A DNA stretch of 64,000 nucleotides. Origin: JAJXZJ01 sp050012855. GTDB taxonomy: Bacteria; Verrucomicrobiota; Verrucomicrobiia; Limisphaerales; J093. The notes under the pieces were generated by a model, which saw only the letters and a program-made list of their open reading frames with translations, ran no database searches and was not told the DNA's origin. The stretch covers positions 1-64,000 of the forward strand of contig JBEKGJ010000005.1 of NCBI GenBank assembly GCA_050012855.1, in the 5' to 3' direction. Position numbers and translations under genes: made by a program. Positions 34,364 through 42,554 of the stretch are shown piece after piece. Position 1 is the first letter of the stretch. Each line of letters begins with the position of its first letter.

Positions 34364-34651
34364 ATCCTCCTGGAACGGCGTCAGGTCAATCGGCGGCGAG
34401 GCCAATCCCTTCTTCAAGCTGGCCACCGACTGGTCGAGCATCTTGAGCGTGCGCGCCGGGACGGCCTGCGGCAGCACCAGCACGCGCGGCTCCAGCAGGT
34501 AGCAGCCGTTGGACAGGGCCTTGACGTGGAAGTACTTCGTCTTGGCGTTCCGCAGGCTGATGCGTTTTTTTGCGTCGGCGGCCACGTCATGGCGCTCGAT
34601 GACGGCGATGCCGCCGGTTTCTCTTTTTCGTCCGAGGGTTGCTGTCGGCAT
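34361..34651 (-). CDS. Antitoxin-like (AbrB-type?) small protein
   Basis: A 96-residue frame from ATG 34651: GGIAVIERHDVAADAKKRISLRNAKTKYFHVKALSNGCYLLEPRVLVLP, then PARTLKMLDQSVASLKKGLASPPIDL. The RISL...YHV...G.YLLEPRV core resembles small AbrB/MazE-like antitoxins frequent in PVC genomes; this is a tentative call. No toxin gene is adjacent. A perfect 18-bp palindrome lies 10 bp upstream of the start (34662-34679), consistent with self-repression. Its stop marks the truncation point of the integrase. Confidence 0.5.
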   Translation of the reverse strand: MPTATLGRKRETGGIAVIERHDVAADAKKRISLRNAKTKYFHVKALSNGCYLLEPRVLVLPQAVPARTLKMLDQSVASLKKGLASPPIDLTPFQED

Positions 34652-34661
34652 GGCGGCAATC

Positions 34662-34679
34662 TGGTGGGAATTCCCACCA
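34662..34679. promoter_or_regulatory. Perfect 18-bp palindrome, likely operator
   Basis: TGGTGGGAATTCCCACCA reads the same on both strands. It ends 10 bp before the start of the antitoxin-like gene, where an autorepressor would bind. Confidence 0.6.
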
Positions 34680-34811
34680 ACCTCAAGGGGCAACGGTCAT
34701 CGTCATGCGTGAACCGCCGGGGTCTTTGGGAAAGTCGCGTGCCGGTCAGGCGACTCGCCGAACGCAATTTCCGCCTTTGCAGCCGTCGTCCGCGCCGGTA
34801 CTCTCGCACCC

Positions 34812-37800
34812 ATGCCGCCCAAGCGAATGAGTTCGTCCGCTGCCAGCTCACAACTGTCTTTGGGGATTCGAGACACTGAGCAATCAGCGGCCATCGTCTG
34901 CCGGGGAATTTTCTCGTTCAATTACCTTCAACAGCACTTTGCAAAATCAGAAGGTTTTCCAACGCCCGGAGACGCGCAGCCGGTTTACGAGCGGCTGAAA
35001 AAACGCTGGCTCGAAGATTATGTCGGCTTGTCCAGACGCAAAGAAGCCTACACGCGCACTCAATTCCTTGACCCGCTCCTGAATGAAATCGGATGGGCCT
35101 TTATACCGGAACAAGATTTGCCGTCCAAGGCGGTCACGCGAAAGCGCCCCGACTATTGTCTTTTCCTGAATGGTGAAGCCCGCCAGCGCGCGGCGAAGGA
35201 ATCCGATACCGCGGATGTTTTCCGTGAAGCCGCGACCGTTTTGGAAGCCAAGAAGGTGCAACATTCTCTCGACGAGATTTCCGAGGAGGAGACGCCGGGC
35301 TGGTTTCCAAGCCAACAAGTCCAAAATTACCTTCATAACGCCAAAGACAAAACCGGCCAGCGTTATTTCAATTGGGCGATTCTGACGAACGGCAACGAAT
35401 GGCGTCTCTACTGCGAACAAGCGCCGACTGACGCCTGTTTCGCCTTTCAGTTGGCGCACGAAGAAGAATTTTGTTCGCTTGACGATTTCCGTTTGTTTCT
35501 CGCGCTGTTTCGTCCGCAGTCATTCGAGCAGGATGAGGAACGGCTCTGTTTGCTGGACAGACTCCGCGAAGAATCCCTCACCAGCCAAGCCCAACTCGAA
35601 AGCAATCTACGAAAGCGGATATTGGACGTCCTTGAAGACCTGGCCAATGGCTTCCGCGATTACCCTGCTAACGAGATCACCCAAAAGGATTTTCCGGCGC
35701 TCTACGACAACTCCCTGATTTTTCTCTACCGTCTGCTTTTCGTGCTTTACGCCGAGAGCCGGGGATTGCTGCCCGTCAAACCGAGCGGCTACGGTTCAAA
35801 GAAACGCTACCGCGAAAAGTTTTCGCTCGCCCGGCTCGTCAAAACGCTGCGCGACAAAAACAGTTTCCCCAGCGGGGCCTTCGCGGAGCTTTACGAGGAT
35901 TTGGTCAAGTTGTTCCGGCTGATTAACGGCGACAAGCCGGAGCAAAACGAGGAGTGTAAAGTCACCCGGTACAATGGCGGGTTGTTCAATCCGCAGTTGC
36001 ATCCGAGAATTGAAACATGGCGTGTCAGTGACAAGGCGCTCGCCAACGTCCTGCGCCAACTCATTTTCGCGCAACCGCCCGCACGAAGCTCCACGCGCCA
36101 GCAGCAGATTTTTACTGACGAGGCGATTGACTACGGCCTGCTTGAAGTCCGGCAGCTTGGCGACATTTACGAGGGATTGCTCGGCGCAATTCTTGAAGTC
36201 AATGACAAGGGCAGGCTCGAATTGCGAAACCCGAACGGCGAGAACCACCGGCACGGAATCTTTTACACGCCGGACTGGGTTGTCCGCTATTTCATCCGCG
36301 AAGCCTTGCAACCGCTGATTGACGAAATTGAAAAACGACCGAAAGTCGAAGCGGCGCTCAAGGCCAAGTCGGACGAAAAGAAGCGCGACAACAGTTTTGC
36401 TTTCGCCGTCTTGGGATTGAACCTCGTTGACCCGGCAATGGGCAGCGGCCATTTCCTTGTCCGCGCCACGGAATGGCTGGCGGAGCAAATCGTTTATCAT
36501 CCGACAACGCAGACCATGACGGAGAAAATTGTCGCCAACGGCGAGAAGGGCCGCTCGCGTCAAGAGATTCAGAAAGACAAAAAAATTCCCGTCGCCCCCG
36601 GCGCGTCGCAGGAGCAAGCCGAAATTGCCTACTGGCGGCGGCGCGTTGTCGAAGCCTGCATTTTCGGCGTGGACGTGAATCCGCTCGCCGTGGAACTCGC
36701 CAAGCTCTCGCTCTGGCTGACGTGTATTGCCGCCGATGAACCGCTGAACTTCCTCGACCACCATTTGCGGACGGGCAACTCGTTGCTTTGGGCAAACCCG
36801 GACGAAATGCAGCATCTTCCGCTTTCGAGCGAAGCGGAACGGAAGCAAATCACTTTCAACCTCGGCGCGAAACTTTCCGAAGCCGTCAAGGCCATCATCG
36901 CTGAAAATCACGAAATCGAGGAAACCGCCAGCACCGAAATGGAACTGGTCAAGAAAAAGGAAAACCGCTGGAAGATCGTCCGCGATAAACTCCGCCCGTT
37001 CCTTTACTTCGCCGATGTCTGGTTGGCGGCACTCGACGGTTTGCCTGTCAACGAACTCAATTATCAGATGCTCGCCCGCGCCGAACTTGAACCCGGCGAA
37101 CTCGACAACCAGGAGAAAGCCGACGCAAAAAGACTGCGCGAATCGCTCGCCGCCGACATGAAAAAGATACGCGACGAGAAGAACCCCGACGCACTCAACC
37201 CGTTTCACTGGCGCTTGGAATTTCCCGACGTGTTTTTTGAAACTGACGGCCAGCCGCGCCCGGAAGCCGCGCGCGGATTTGACGCCGTGCTCGGCAATCC
37301 GCCTTACATTTCCACGCACACCAGCGAAGGCGAAGGCTGGCGCGACGCGCTCGAAAAACGCGCCGGTTACTTGGAAGACCTTTACGTTCACTTCACCGAT
37401 TTGGGTTTTCAACTGCTCCGCCCCGGCGGGCGATTCGGCTTCATCGTTTCCGACACGTTTTTCACGCTGGCGAGCAAATTGCGAATGCGCGAAATGCTCC
37501 AAACTCACGGACTCAACATTCTCGGCCAGTGCGATCCGTTTGACGCGACCGTTGACGCCGCGATTTTCGTCGCGTGCAAGGCTACGCCGAATTTCCCGGC
37601 GCACGGCAAGGAAACGCTCTTTGTGCAAGCCCGCCCCCGCAAAGACGCTGACGGCAGAACCACCAAGCCGGACAAGGATTTGCCGACGCTGAAATCCATC
37701 GGCGACCTGAAATTTTCCGATACAACCAAGCTCGCCGGCGGCGCGGGCGAAGTGCAACACGGCGAACATGGCTGTTTGCGGTTTCATCGCGTGCCGTCTG

Positions 37801-39332
37801 CGCTCTACCGCGACGCGCACAAACAGGTTTTCTTTGAACCGCGCCCCGGCACGTTGCGGCTGTTTGAAAAATTCAACGAGCCGGTCAAAAAACTTGTCGG
37901 CGAATGGTGGGAACGGATTGAGACTTCGCAGAAATTCGCGGACAACCACGCCGACATTGCCGCGTATCACAAAACTTTGAAGCCGGGCGACGTGACGCTC
38001 CTTGGATTGATTGCCGAAGGCGGCCAAGGGTTGGCGACGGCAAACAACGCGCGATTTCTCGGCTACTTGGATGGCACGCCACCAGCCGTGGGAATTAAAG
38101 CCAGCCGTGAGGAATGGACAAAACGCTGGCTCGCGGACGCGGAAATCAAATCCGTATTTCTCGGCTTGCTCGCTCAAAACGGCGGCGACGCGGCCAAGCC
38201 GACACGCAATGTTGCCGCATGGGAAGCGTGCGTTGAACCGCTCAAACAAAACAAACAGAATTTCTCGCTGGCGAAACTCGGCTTCACCAAGTCAGACCTT
38301 TACCGCGTCGTTTTGCCGGACTTGATTGCCACGCCGGACGATTTCAGATTTGCGTGGCAGTCGCGCAAGGCGGAATTGCTGAAACACTGGCGCAAGGAAG
38401 CCGCGTTGAAAGATTTTTGGGAAGGCGACTTGGGATTGAATTTTGACAAAGCGAAATTAGATAAGTTGCGAAAGCAGGCGGACGTTTCCGACACGGAATT
38501 TTGCGAGCTGTGTCAGGAATTACAAACTTGGGTGAAGGAAAGGCGCAAGCCGTGGAAATTGCTCGGCTTGCGCTCCGCTGAAACTTACGACGATCCGACG
38601 GACGCGCCGCGCATTGCCACGATTTACAACGGGCTTTACGGACGCGCGCAATTCGTGCCGTTCCGCAAAGGCGACCCGGAGGGCAATCGCTGGTTGGACA
38701 ATAACCCGCTATTTATTGAATGGTCACATCCAAACGTGAAATTCCTTTTCGAGAATAGCGGCAAGCCGGAAAGCGGAATGCCAGTTGTAAGAAATCCACA
38801 TTTGTATTTCACGGAGGGTGTAACATGGACCCGTGTGGCAAACCACGTAGCAATGAAAGCGCGCCTGCAACCTCGTTGTGTGTTCGATTCCGATAGCGTT
38901 CGACTCACGCCTGTCAAAGACACGCTACATCCCGCAGCGTTTTTAGCTCTATTCAATAGCGATATCGTGAGCTACATAAAAATGAAATTCTTGCAGCACA
39001 CCGCAAAATGGGAAATCGGCAACATGCGTCAGTTGCCGCTGGTGATGCCAGCGCGCGGGCAAGAAAAACGATTGACAGAATTGGCGGAGCGGGCGATGGA
39101 AGCTAAGCGGCTGATTTTCGCGGGCGTAACGCCGTCAAACGATTTGGTTGCCCGCGTTCGCGCCTTGTCGGATGAATTGGGCGCGAAAGCCCCGGCGTAT
39201 CTGCGCCCGTCCGCGCAACGGAAATTGCTCCACACCGCCGCCGATTGTCTGGCCGTGCTCGAACTGGCCGTGAACTGGGAAGCGGAAAAACTCTACGGCG
39301 TGGAAGGATTCGGCCCATTCGACGAATTTTGA
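34812..39332 (+). CDS. Single-chain restriction-modification enzyme (type IIG / Eco57I-like)
   Basis: A 1506-residue protein combining nuclease and adenine methyltransferase. The N-terminal nuclease shows a PD-(D/E)XK pattern: RKRPDYCLFLNGE (PD at 113-114) and VLEAKK (EAK at 145-147). A helical connector follows. The methyltransferase has motif I VDPAMGSGHFLVRA (about 538-551) and motif IV LGNPPYISTHTSEG (about 828-841), then a specificity-like C-terminal region (about 1150-1500). It starts at ATG 34812 and needs no partner subunit. It lies in an accessory region with an integrase stub and decaying satellite genes. It should cleave DNA lacking its own methyl mark; the recognition site cannot be read. 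Confidence 0.92.
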   Translation: MPPKRMSSSAASSQLSLGIRDTEQSAAIVCRGIFSFNYLQQHFAKSEGFPTPGDAQPVYERLKKRWLEDYVGLSRRKEAYTRTQFLDPLLNEIGWAFIPEQDLPSKAVTRKRPDYCLFLNGEARQRAAKESDTADVFREAATVLEAKKVQHSLDEISEEETPGWFPSQQVQNYLHNAKDKTGQRYFNWAILTNGNEWRLYCEQAPTDACFAFQLAHEEEFCSLDDFRLFLALFRPQSFEQDEERLCLLDRLREESLTSQAQLESNLRKRILDVLEDLANGFRDYPANEITQKDFPALYDNSLIFLYRLLFVLYAESRGLLPVKPSGYGSKKRYREKFSLARLVKTLRDKNSFPSGAFAELYEDLVKLFRLINGDKPEQNEECKVTRYNGGLFNPQLHPRIETWRVSDKALANVLRQLIFAQPPARSSTRQQQIFTDEAIDYGLLEVRQLGDIYEGLLGAILEVNDKGRLELRNPNGENHRHGIFYTPDWVVRYFIREALQPLIDEIEKRPKVEAALKAKSDEKKRDNSFAFAVLGLNLVDPAMGSGHFLVRATEWLAEQIVYHPTTQTMTEKIVANGEKGRSRQEIQKDKKIPVAPGASQEQAEIAYWRRRVVEACIFGVDVNPLAVELAKLSLWLTCIAADEPLNFLDHHLRTGNSLLWANPDEMQHLPLSSEAERKQITFNLGAKLSEAVKAIIAENHEIEETASTEMELVKKKENRWKIVRDKLRPFLYFADVWLAALDGLPVNELNYQMLARAELEPGELDNQEKADAKRLRESLAADMKKIRDEKNPDALNPFHWRLEFPDVFFETDGQPRPEAARGFDAVLGNPPYISTHTSEGEGWRDALEKRAGYLEDLYVHFTDLGFQLLRPGGRFGFIVSDTFFTLASKLRMREMLQTHGLNILGQCDPFDATVDAAIFVACKATPNFPAHGKETLFVQARPRKDADGRTTKPDKDLPTLKSIGDLKFSDTTKLAGGAGEVQHGEHGCLRFHRVPSALYRDAHKQVFFEPRPGTLRLFEKFNEPVKKLVGEWWERIETSQKFADNHADIAAYHKTLKPGDVTLLGLIAEGGQGLATANNARFLGYLDGTPPAVGIKASREEWTKRWLADAEIKSVFLGLLAQNGGDAAKPTRNVAAWEACVEPLKQNKQNFSLAKLGFTKSDLYRVVLPDLIATPDDFRFAWQSRKAELLKHWRKEAALKDFWEGDLGLNFDKAKLDKLRKQADVSDTEFCELCQELQTWVKERRKPWKLLGLRSAETYDDPTDAPRIATIYNGLYGRAQFVPFRKGDPEGNRWLDNNPLFIEWSHPNVKFLFENSGKPESGMPVVRNPHLYFTEGVTWTRVANHVAMKARLQPRCVFDSDSVRLTPVKDTLHPAAFLALFNSDIVSYIKMKFLQHTAKWEIGNMRQLPLVMPARGQEKRLTELAERAMEAKRLIFAGVTPSNDLVARVRALSDELGAKAPAYLRPSAQRKLLHTAADCLAVLELAVNWEAEKLYGVEGFGPFDEF

Positions 39333-39370
39333 AAACTCCGGCATCGCCGCCGAGGCGACGCTGGCTACTA

Positions 39371-39393
39371 AGTCGCTGCCGCAAGCGGCGACT
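39371..39393 (+). terminator. Hairpin after the restriction-modification gene
   Basis: AGTCGCTGC/GCGGCGACT forms a 9-bp stem (one T-G pair) with a short loop, 38 bp after the stop. There is no T-tract, so terminator function is uncertain. Confidence 0.35.
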
Positions 39394-39615
39394 GCCTGAA
39401 AGCGATTCAAAAGCGAGGATTCAGTGAAAACGAAATCAGGAACGTTGAGTGTGCCGCAGAAATTCACCTGAATATATCCGGGCCAAAAGGCGCTGTTCTT
39501 TTTGAGCTTGGGCTTCCGGCGTGACGAGTGGGAGCCACTGGCGGCGGCTTTCCTCAAAGTCGCCGAAAGACACCCCATTTCGAAGAGTATGGCATCTCCT
39601 CACGGACGGAAGTAG

Positions 39616-39735
39616 ATTGTGGAAGGTCGAATTGAGACCCCCGGCGGAAAGACGCCGTGGGTGCGGACGGTTTGGGCTGTTGACCTGGGCCTCAACACGC
39701 CGCGTTTGGTGACGGCCTATCCGCAGGAAGAATGA
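39616..39735 (+). pseudogene. 3' fragment of a DUF6883-type gene
   Basis: The last ~39 codons read VEGRIETPGGKTPWVRTVWAV...PRLVTAYPQEE and end in TGA at 39733-39735. They align with the end of the intact gene at 40013-40354 (VEGRLLAPDGTSLNVRSAWYID...PRFVTAHPLPRL). An in-frame TAG at 39613-39615 precedes it, so only the tail survives. The next gene is a DUF4926 copy, repeating the order seen further on. Confidence 0.65.
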
Positions 39736-39744
39736 AAGACGAAT

Positions 39745-39975
39745 ATGATTAAAGAGCACGAACGAGTGGTGTTGAAGGCGGTGCTGCCCCGCGATGGGCT
39801 GGAGGCCGGGGACGTGGGCACGGTGGTCCATGTCTATCGGGACGGACTGGCCTACGAGGTCGAGTTTACCACGCTCGATGGCCGGACAACGGCCGTCGTG
39901 ACGGTGGAAGCGGCCCAGGTCCGGACCGTCGGCCGACGTGAAATCACCCACGCCCGCGAGCTGGCTCCGACCTGA
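39745..39975 (+). CDS. DUF4926-type small protein, copy A
   Basis: A 76-residue protein, MIKEHERVVLKAVLPRDGLEAGDVGTVV...GLAYEVEFTTLDGRTTAVVTVEAAQVR, of the DUF4926 type (a small beta-barrel). It is paired with the DUF6883-type gene 37 bp downstream, and this pair is repeated at 40351. Function unknown. The tight pairing suggests an antitoxin- or immunity-like role, but that is inference. Confidence 0.75.
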   Translation: MIKEHERVVLKAVLPRDGLEAGDVGTVVHVYRDGLAYEVEFTTLDGRTTAVVTVEAAQVRTVGRREITHARELAPT

Positions 39976-40012
39976 CGGCCAAGGAAATCAAAACCGTGCC
40001 GGGCACAGTCAA

Positions 40013-40354
40013 ATGAAATTGCCCAACGCCCAATTAGCCACCGTGCCGGAGCGGAAGGTGACGCATTATCTGCTCAATCCCGCGCATCCCGCCGGTGGGA
40101 GCAAGGCGTGGTTCTTTCTCCGTTTCGGTTTCAACGTGGCGGCATGGCAAGAGCTGGCGGAGGCGCTGGTTCGTCATGCGCGCGAGAATGAAGTTGTGGC
40201 GACGGAACCAACGCTGCATGGCCGACGCTACGTCGTGGAAGGACGGTTGCTGGCACCGGACGGCACGAGCTTGAATGTTCGCAGCGCATGGTATATTGAT
40301 GTCGTTGGTAGTGCGCCGCGCTTTGTGACCGCACATCCATTGCCGAGATTATGA
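40013..40354 (+). CDS. DUF6883-type protein, intact copy
   Basis: A 113-residue protein from ATG 40013: MKLPNAQLATVPERKVTHYLLNPAHPAGGSKAWFF, then the helix VAAWQELAEALVRHARENEV and VEGRLLAPDGTSLNVRSAWYID...PRFVTAHPL. The NPxHPxGxSKAxFF and W.ID...P.FVTA.P motifs define the family. The function is not established; a toxin-like role is possible because it is always preceded here by a DUF4926 gene. Its stop overlaps the start of DUF4926 copy B (ATGA). Confidence 0.75.
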   Translation: MKLPNAQLATVPERKVTHYLLNPAHPAGGSKAWFFLRFGFNVAAWQELAEALVRHARENEVVATEPTLHGRRYVVEGRLLAPDGTSLNVRSAWYIDVVGSAPRFVTAHPLPRL

Positions 40355-40587
40355 ACACAATCGATGAACTGGACGCCGTGGCCTTGACCTGCGACCTGCC
40401 GGCCCACGGCTTGGTGCGCGGGGACGTGGGCACGGCGGTATTGGTGCATGGCCAGGGCGCGGCGTTCGAGGTGGAGTTCGTCGGCTACGACGGCCACACC
40501 GTTGCGCTGCTGACTTTGGAACGAGGCCAAGTGCGTCCACTCCAAACGCACGACATTCCACACGCGCGGGAATTGGAACACGCCTGA
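40351..40587 (+). CDS. DUF4926-type small protein, copy B
   Basis: A 78-residue protein, MNTIDELDAVALTCDLPAHGLVRGDVGTAVLVHGQGAAFEVEFVGYDG, a clear paralogue of copy A (GDVGT.V.V...A.EVEF...DG.T.A..T.E..QVR). It is translationally coupled to the DUF6883 gene. Its own downstream DUF6883 partner survives only as a stub at 40785. Confidence 0.75.
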   Translation: MNTIDELDAVALTCDLPAHGLVRGDVGTAVLVHGQGAAFEVEFVGYDGHTVALLTLERGQVRPLQTHDIPHARELEHA

Positions 40588-40603
40588 CCGGAAACCAAGG
40601 CCG

Positions 40604-40782
40604 GTGAGGCAACTGGTGGAGCGGATTTTGCCGGCGAAGCAGTGGGACGCGGGGGCGGACGTGGGCGCGTTGGAACGGGAGCTGGACGAGTTGGTATATG
40701 CGGGCTACCGCCTGCGCCGAGGCTTCGGCAGGCAGGCGGCCCGACGCCGGAGGAGATCAAAATCGTGGAGTCAGCGGCGCCA
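40604..40782 (+). pseudogene. C-terminal fragment of a DNA methyltransferase-type gene
   Basis: RQLVERILPAKQWDAGADVGALERELDELVYAGYRL, then after a frame change GPTPEEIKIVESAA. This is the usual C-terminal tail of Eco57I-type or related adenine methyltransferases (..VxRILxAKxxxPxADTxxLExEIDxLVYxLYGLTPEEIxIVE). The DNA between the two frames has an extra stretch. It does not match the tail of the enzyme at 34812, so it comes from another, lost gene. Identified from memory of the family. Confidence 0.5.
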
Positions 40783-40784
40783 GG

Positions 40785-40881
40785 ATGTTGCCCAACGTCC
40801 ACCTGGCCGTGGTTGAGCCGGAGAAGAGCGTGGATTGTCTCCTGAACCCTGCGCATCCGGACCGTGACGGCAAGGCGGCCC
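40785..40881 (+). pseudogene. 5' fragment of a DUF6883-type gene
   Basis: MLPNVHLAVVEPEKSVDCLLNPAHPDRDGKAA matches the first 32 residues of the intact DUF6883 copy. Homology stops exactly where a palindromic repeat begins (40884-40949). It belonged with DUF4926 copy B. Confidence 0.6.
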
Positions 40882-40883
40882 GC

Positions 40884-40949
40884 GTCGCGGAGCGACGTTT
40901 GACGCCAGAACCGATGCCCTCGTCTCTGCTCCAGCCGTCGCTCCGCGAC
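40884..40949. repeat. Long-range inverted repeat interrupting a DUF6883 copy
   Basis: GTCGCGGAGCGACG (40884-40897) and its exact reverse complement CGTCGCTCCGCGAC (40936-40949) are separated by 38 bp. The DNA onward to 40996, including the hairpin GGGTTCAAACCC near 40978-40989, looks like inserted non-coding material. No gene lies between here and 41114. Confidence 0.75.
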
Positions 40950-41114
40950 GCTCCTGTTCTTGGGCTTCGCGAACCATGGGTTCAAACCCACGGCTAGCCT
41001 CACCGCGTCGCGCCGCGAGACGCCTTCCGACTCAGCGGGTCTTCCCCGGAATTCCGTGAAGAACGTTTTTTGGGGTGGATTCGGGCAAGGGATCGCTTAT
41101 AAAGCGGACCAACC

Positions 41115-41528
41115 ATGAACTCGCCTGAATTCCTGCTCCGGTGGCTGCTGCGCATCTTCGGAACTTCCGCGGCGTTTGCTTTGATCGCGGTCGTGATGCC
41201 CTATGACTGGATGAATGTCATCCACCAGCGCCTGGGCATGGGGACGCTCCCGAACATGCCGGTCGTCGGTTACCTGGCTCGGTCGGTTTCGCTTTTCTAT
41301 GCGTTGTTGGGTGGCCTGCTGTGGGTGCTGGCGGCGGATGTCCGTCACTATCGCGCCCTGCTGCTGCGTTTGGGCGCGGGTATCATCTTCTTCGGCCTGG
41401 TGCTGTTGGTCGTGGACAATGTCGAGGGTCTGCCGGCGTTCTGGGCGCGCGGCGAGGGGGCGATTGACAGTCTTTTCGGCCTGGTAATCTGCCTGCTGGC
41501 CGCCCGGATTAAACCGGAGGAAAAGTAA
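41115..41528 (+). CDS. Four-helix integral membrane protein of unknown function
   Basis: A 137-residue protein with four predicted membrane helices (about 9-33, 52-75, 79-102 and 110-132) and a charged tail RIKPEEK. It resembles small membrane proteins often annotated only as hypothetical in Verrucomicrobiota. It stands alone between the decayed array and the NagB-like gene (opposite strand). Confidence 0.7.
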   Translation: MNSPEFLLRWLLRIFGTSAAFALIAVVMPYDWMNVIHQRLGMGTLPNMPVVGYLARSVSLFYALLGGLLWVLAADVRHYRALLLRLGAGIIFFGLVLLVVDNVEGLPAFWARGEGAIDSLFGLVICLLAARIKPEEK

Positions 41529-41593
41529 ACAGCCATGATTCCCGGTTGTCCTCCGGGTCACCAAGCGATGAGCGGGCGAGTCCGGCTGGCCGG

Positions 41594-42523
41594 TCAGTGC
41601 ATCGCCACCGCGCAGGTCCCCAAGCCGCCGCGATAGAAGTTGAACTGGACGTTCGGGTGGTCCGCCAGCAGCGACATCGGCACCGCCGGGTCCGCGATTT
41701 TCCGGGCAATCATCAAGGTGGTCAGGCGTTGGCCAAACGGGTTGTCGTGGTTGCCGGCGTGCCAGATGGAAACCTTCTCCGCCTGCCAGGTCTCCACCGG
41801 TCCAACACTGATCGCCTGGGTTGGCACCAGTGAAATGTTGCCGCCGCCGCTGGTGCGCGCATTTTGCGAGATGGTCAACGGATGCAGGTCCACGACCCGC
41901 GTGGCCAACTGGCGGAACACGGCGGGCGCGGGTGGTTCATCCTTGAACTTGCCGCGGCGGCGGGGCGGATCGTTGAACGCCCAGTGTTTCACGTCGCCCT
42001 GACCGCCCTGCATGACGGCGCAGCGAACGCCGGCGTTCCAACTGGCGCGGTAGGCGCGCGTGTCGGCTTTGGGGAAGTGCAGGTTCGTGTCGGGCATGAC
42101 CAGCTTCCGGTCAATGCGGCTGAAGCAGAGTTCACGGTCGGCCTTCTCGAAGGACAACGGATGGGTGACGGGCACTTCGCGTCCGTCCAGCACCCATTCG
42201 TCCATGCCCCAGAAATGGGCGGTGTGGAGTTTGAGTCCGAGGGCGTTGACGATGCGGGCCACCAGCGGCAGTTGCTCCGTTGGGCCGATGGGGCCGCAAA
42301 TGCCGACCGGGTTGTCCGCAGTGGATGCGCGCCAGGCGCTGACGTATTCGAGCGCCTCGGCCAGATAGAATTCCTCCAGCGTGTCGTAGAACACGACCCG
42401 AAAACCGGGCCGCGCGAGGCGGAGGATTTTCTGCGGGGTCAGTGCCGCGGCGTCGCGGATGAGGTCGGCGTCGAGCGTGGTATAATCCCACCAGTCGGGG
42501 GCAATGGAACTGAGTTGGCGCAT
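41594..42523 (-). CDS. Glucosamine-6-phosphate isomerase/deaminase-like protein
   Basis: A 309-residue protein from ATG 42523. The NagB/SIS-like pattern is present: LARPGFRVVFYDTLEEFYLAEALE, VGICGPIGPTEQLPLVARIVN, HTAHFWGMDEWVLDG (equivalent of the NagB FxxDEY/W motif) and AISVGPVETWQAEKVSIW. NagB converts glucosamine-6-phosphate to fructose-6-phosphate and ammonia. This divergent member may use another amino sugar. A PIG-L deacetylase gene ends 31 bp upstream on the same strand, so the pair probably removes an N-acetyl group and then the amine. Confidence 0.78.
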   Translation of the reverse strand: MRQLSSIAPDWWDYTTLDADLIRDAAALTPQKILRLARPGFRVVFYDTLEEFYLAEALEYVSAWRASTADNPVGICGPIGPTEQLPLVARIVNALGLKLHTAHFWGMDEWVLDGREVPVTHPLSFEKADRELCFSRIDRKLVMPDTNLHFPKADTRAYRASWNAGVRCAVMQGGQGDVKHWAFNDPPRRRGKFKDEPPAPAVFRQLATRVVDLHPLTISQNARTSGGGNISLVPTQAISVGPVETWQAEKVSIWHAGNHDNPFGQRLTTLMIARKIADPAVPMSLLADHPNVQFNFYRGGLGTCAVAMH

Positions 42524-42554
42524 AAGGTGAAGGTTGATTGGGAGTGAACGGTCA

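Noticed and set aside
35796..38249. 817-codon minus-strand frame
   Set aside because: Antisense shadow of the restriction-modification gene, which has clear motifs on the plus strand.
40970..40996. Possible tRNA remnant or attachment site (ATGGGTTCAAACCCACGG)
   Set aside because: It resembles a T-arm, but the loop has six bases and it does not match the end of tRNA-Leu at 33603; better read as a simple hairpin.
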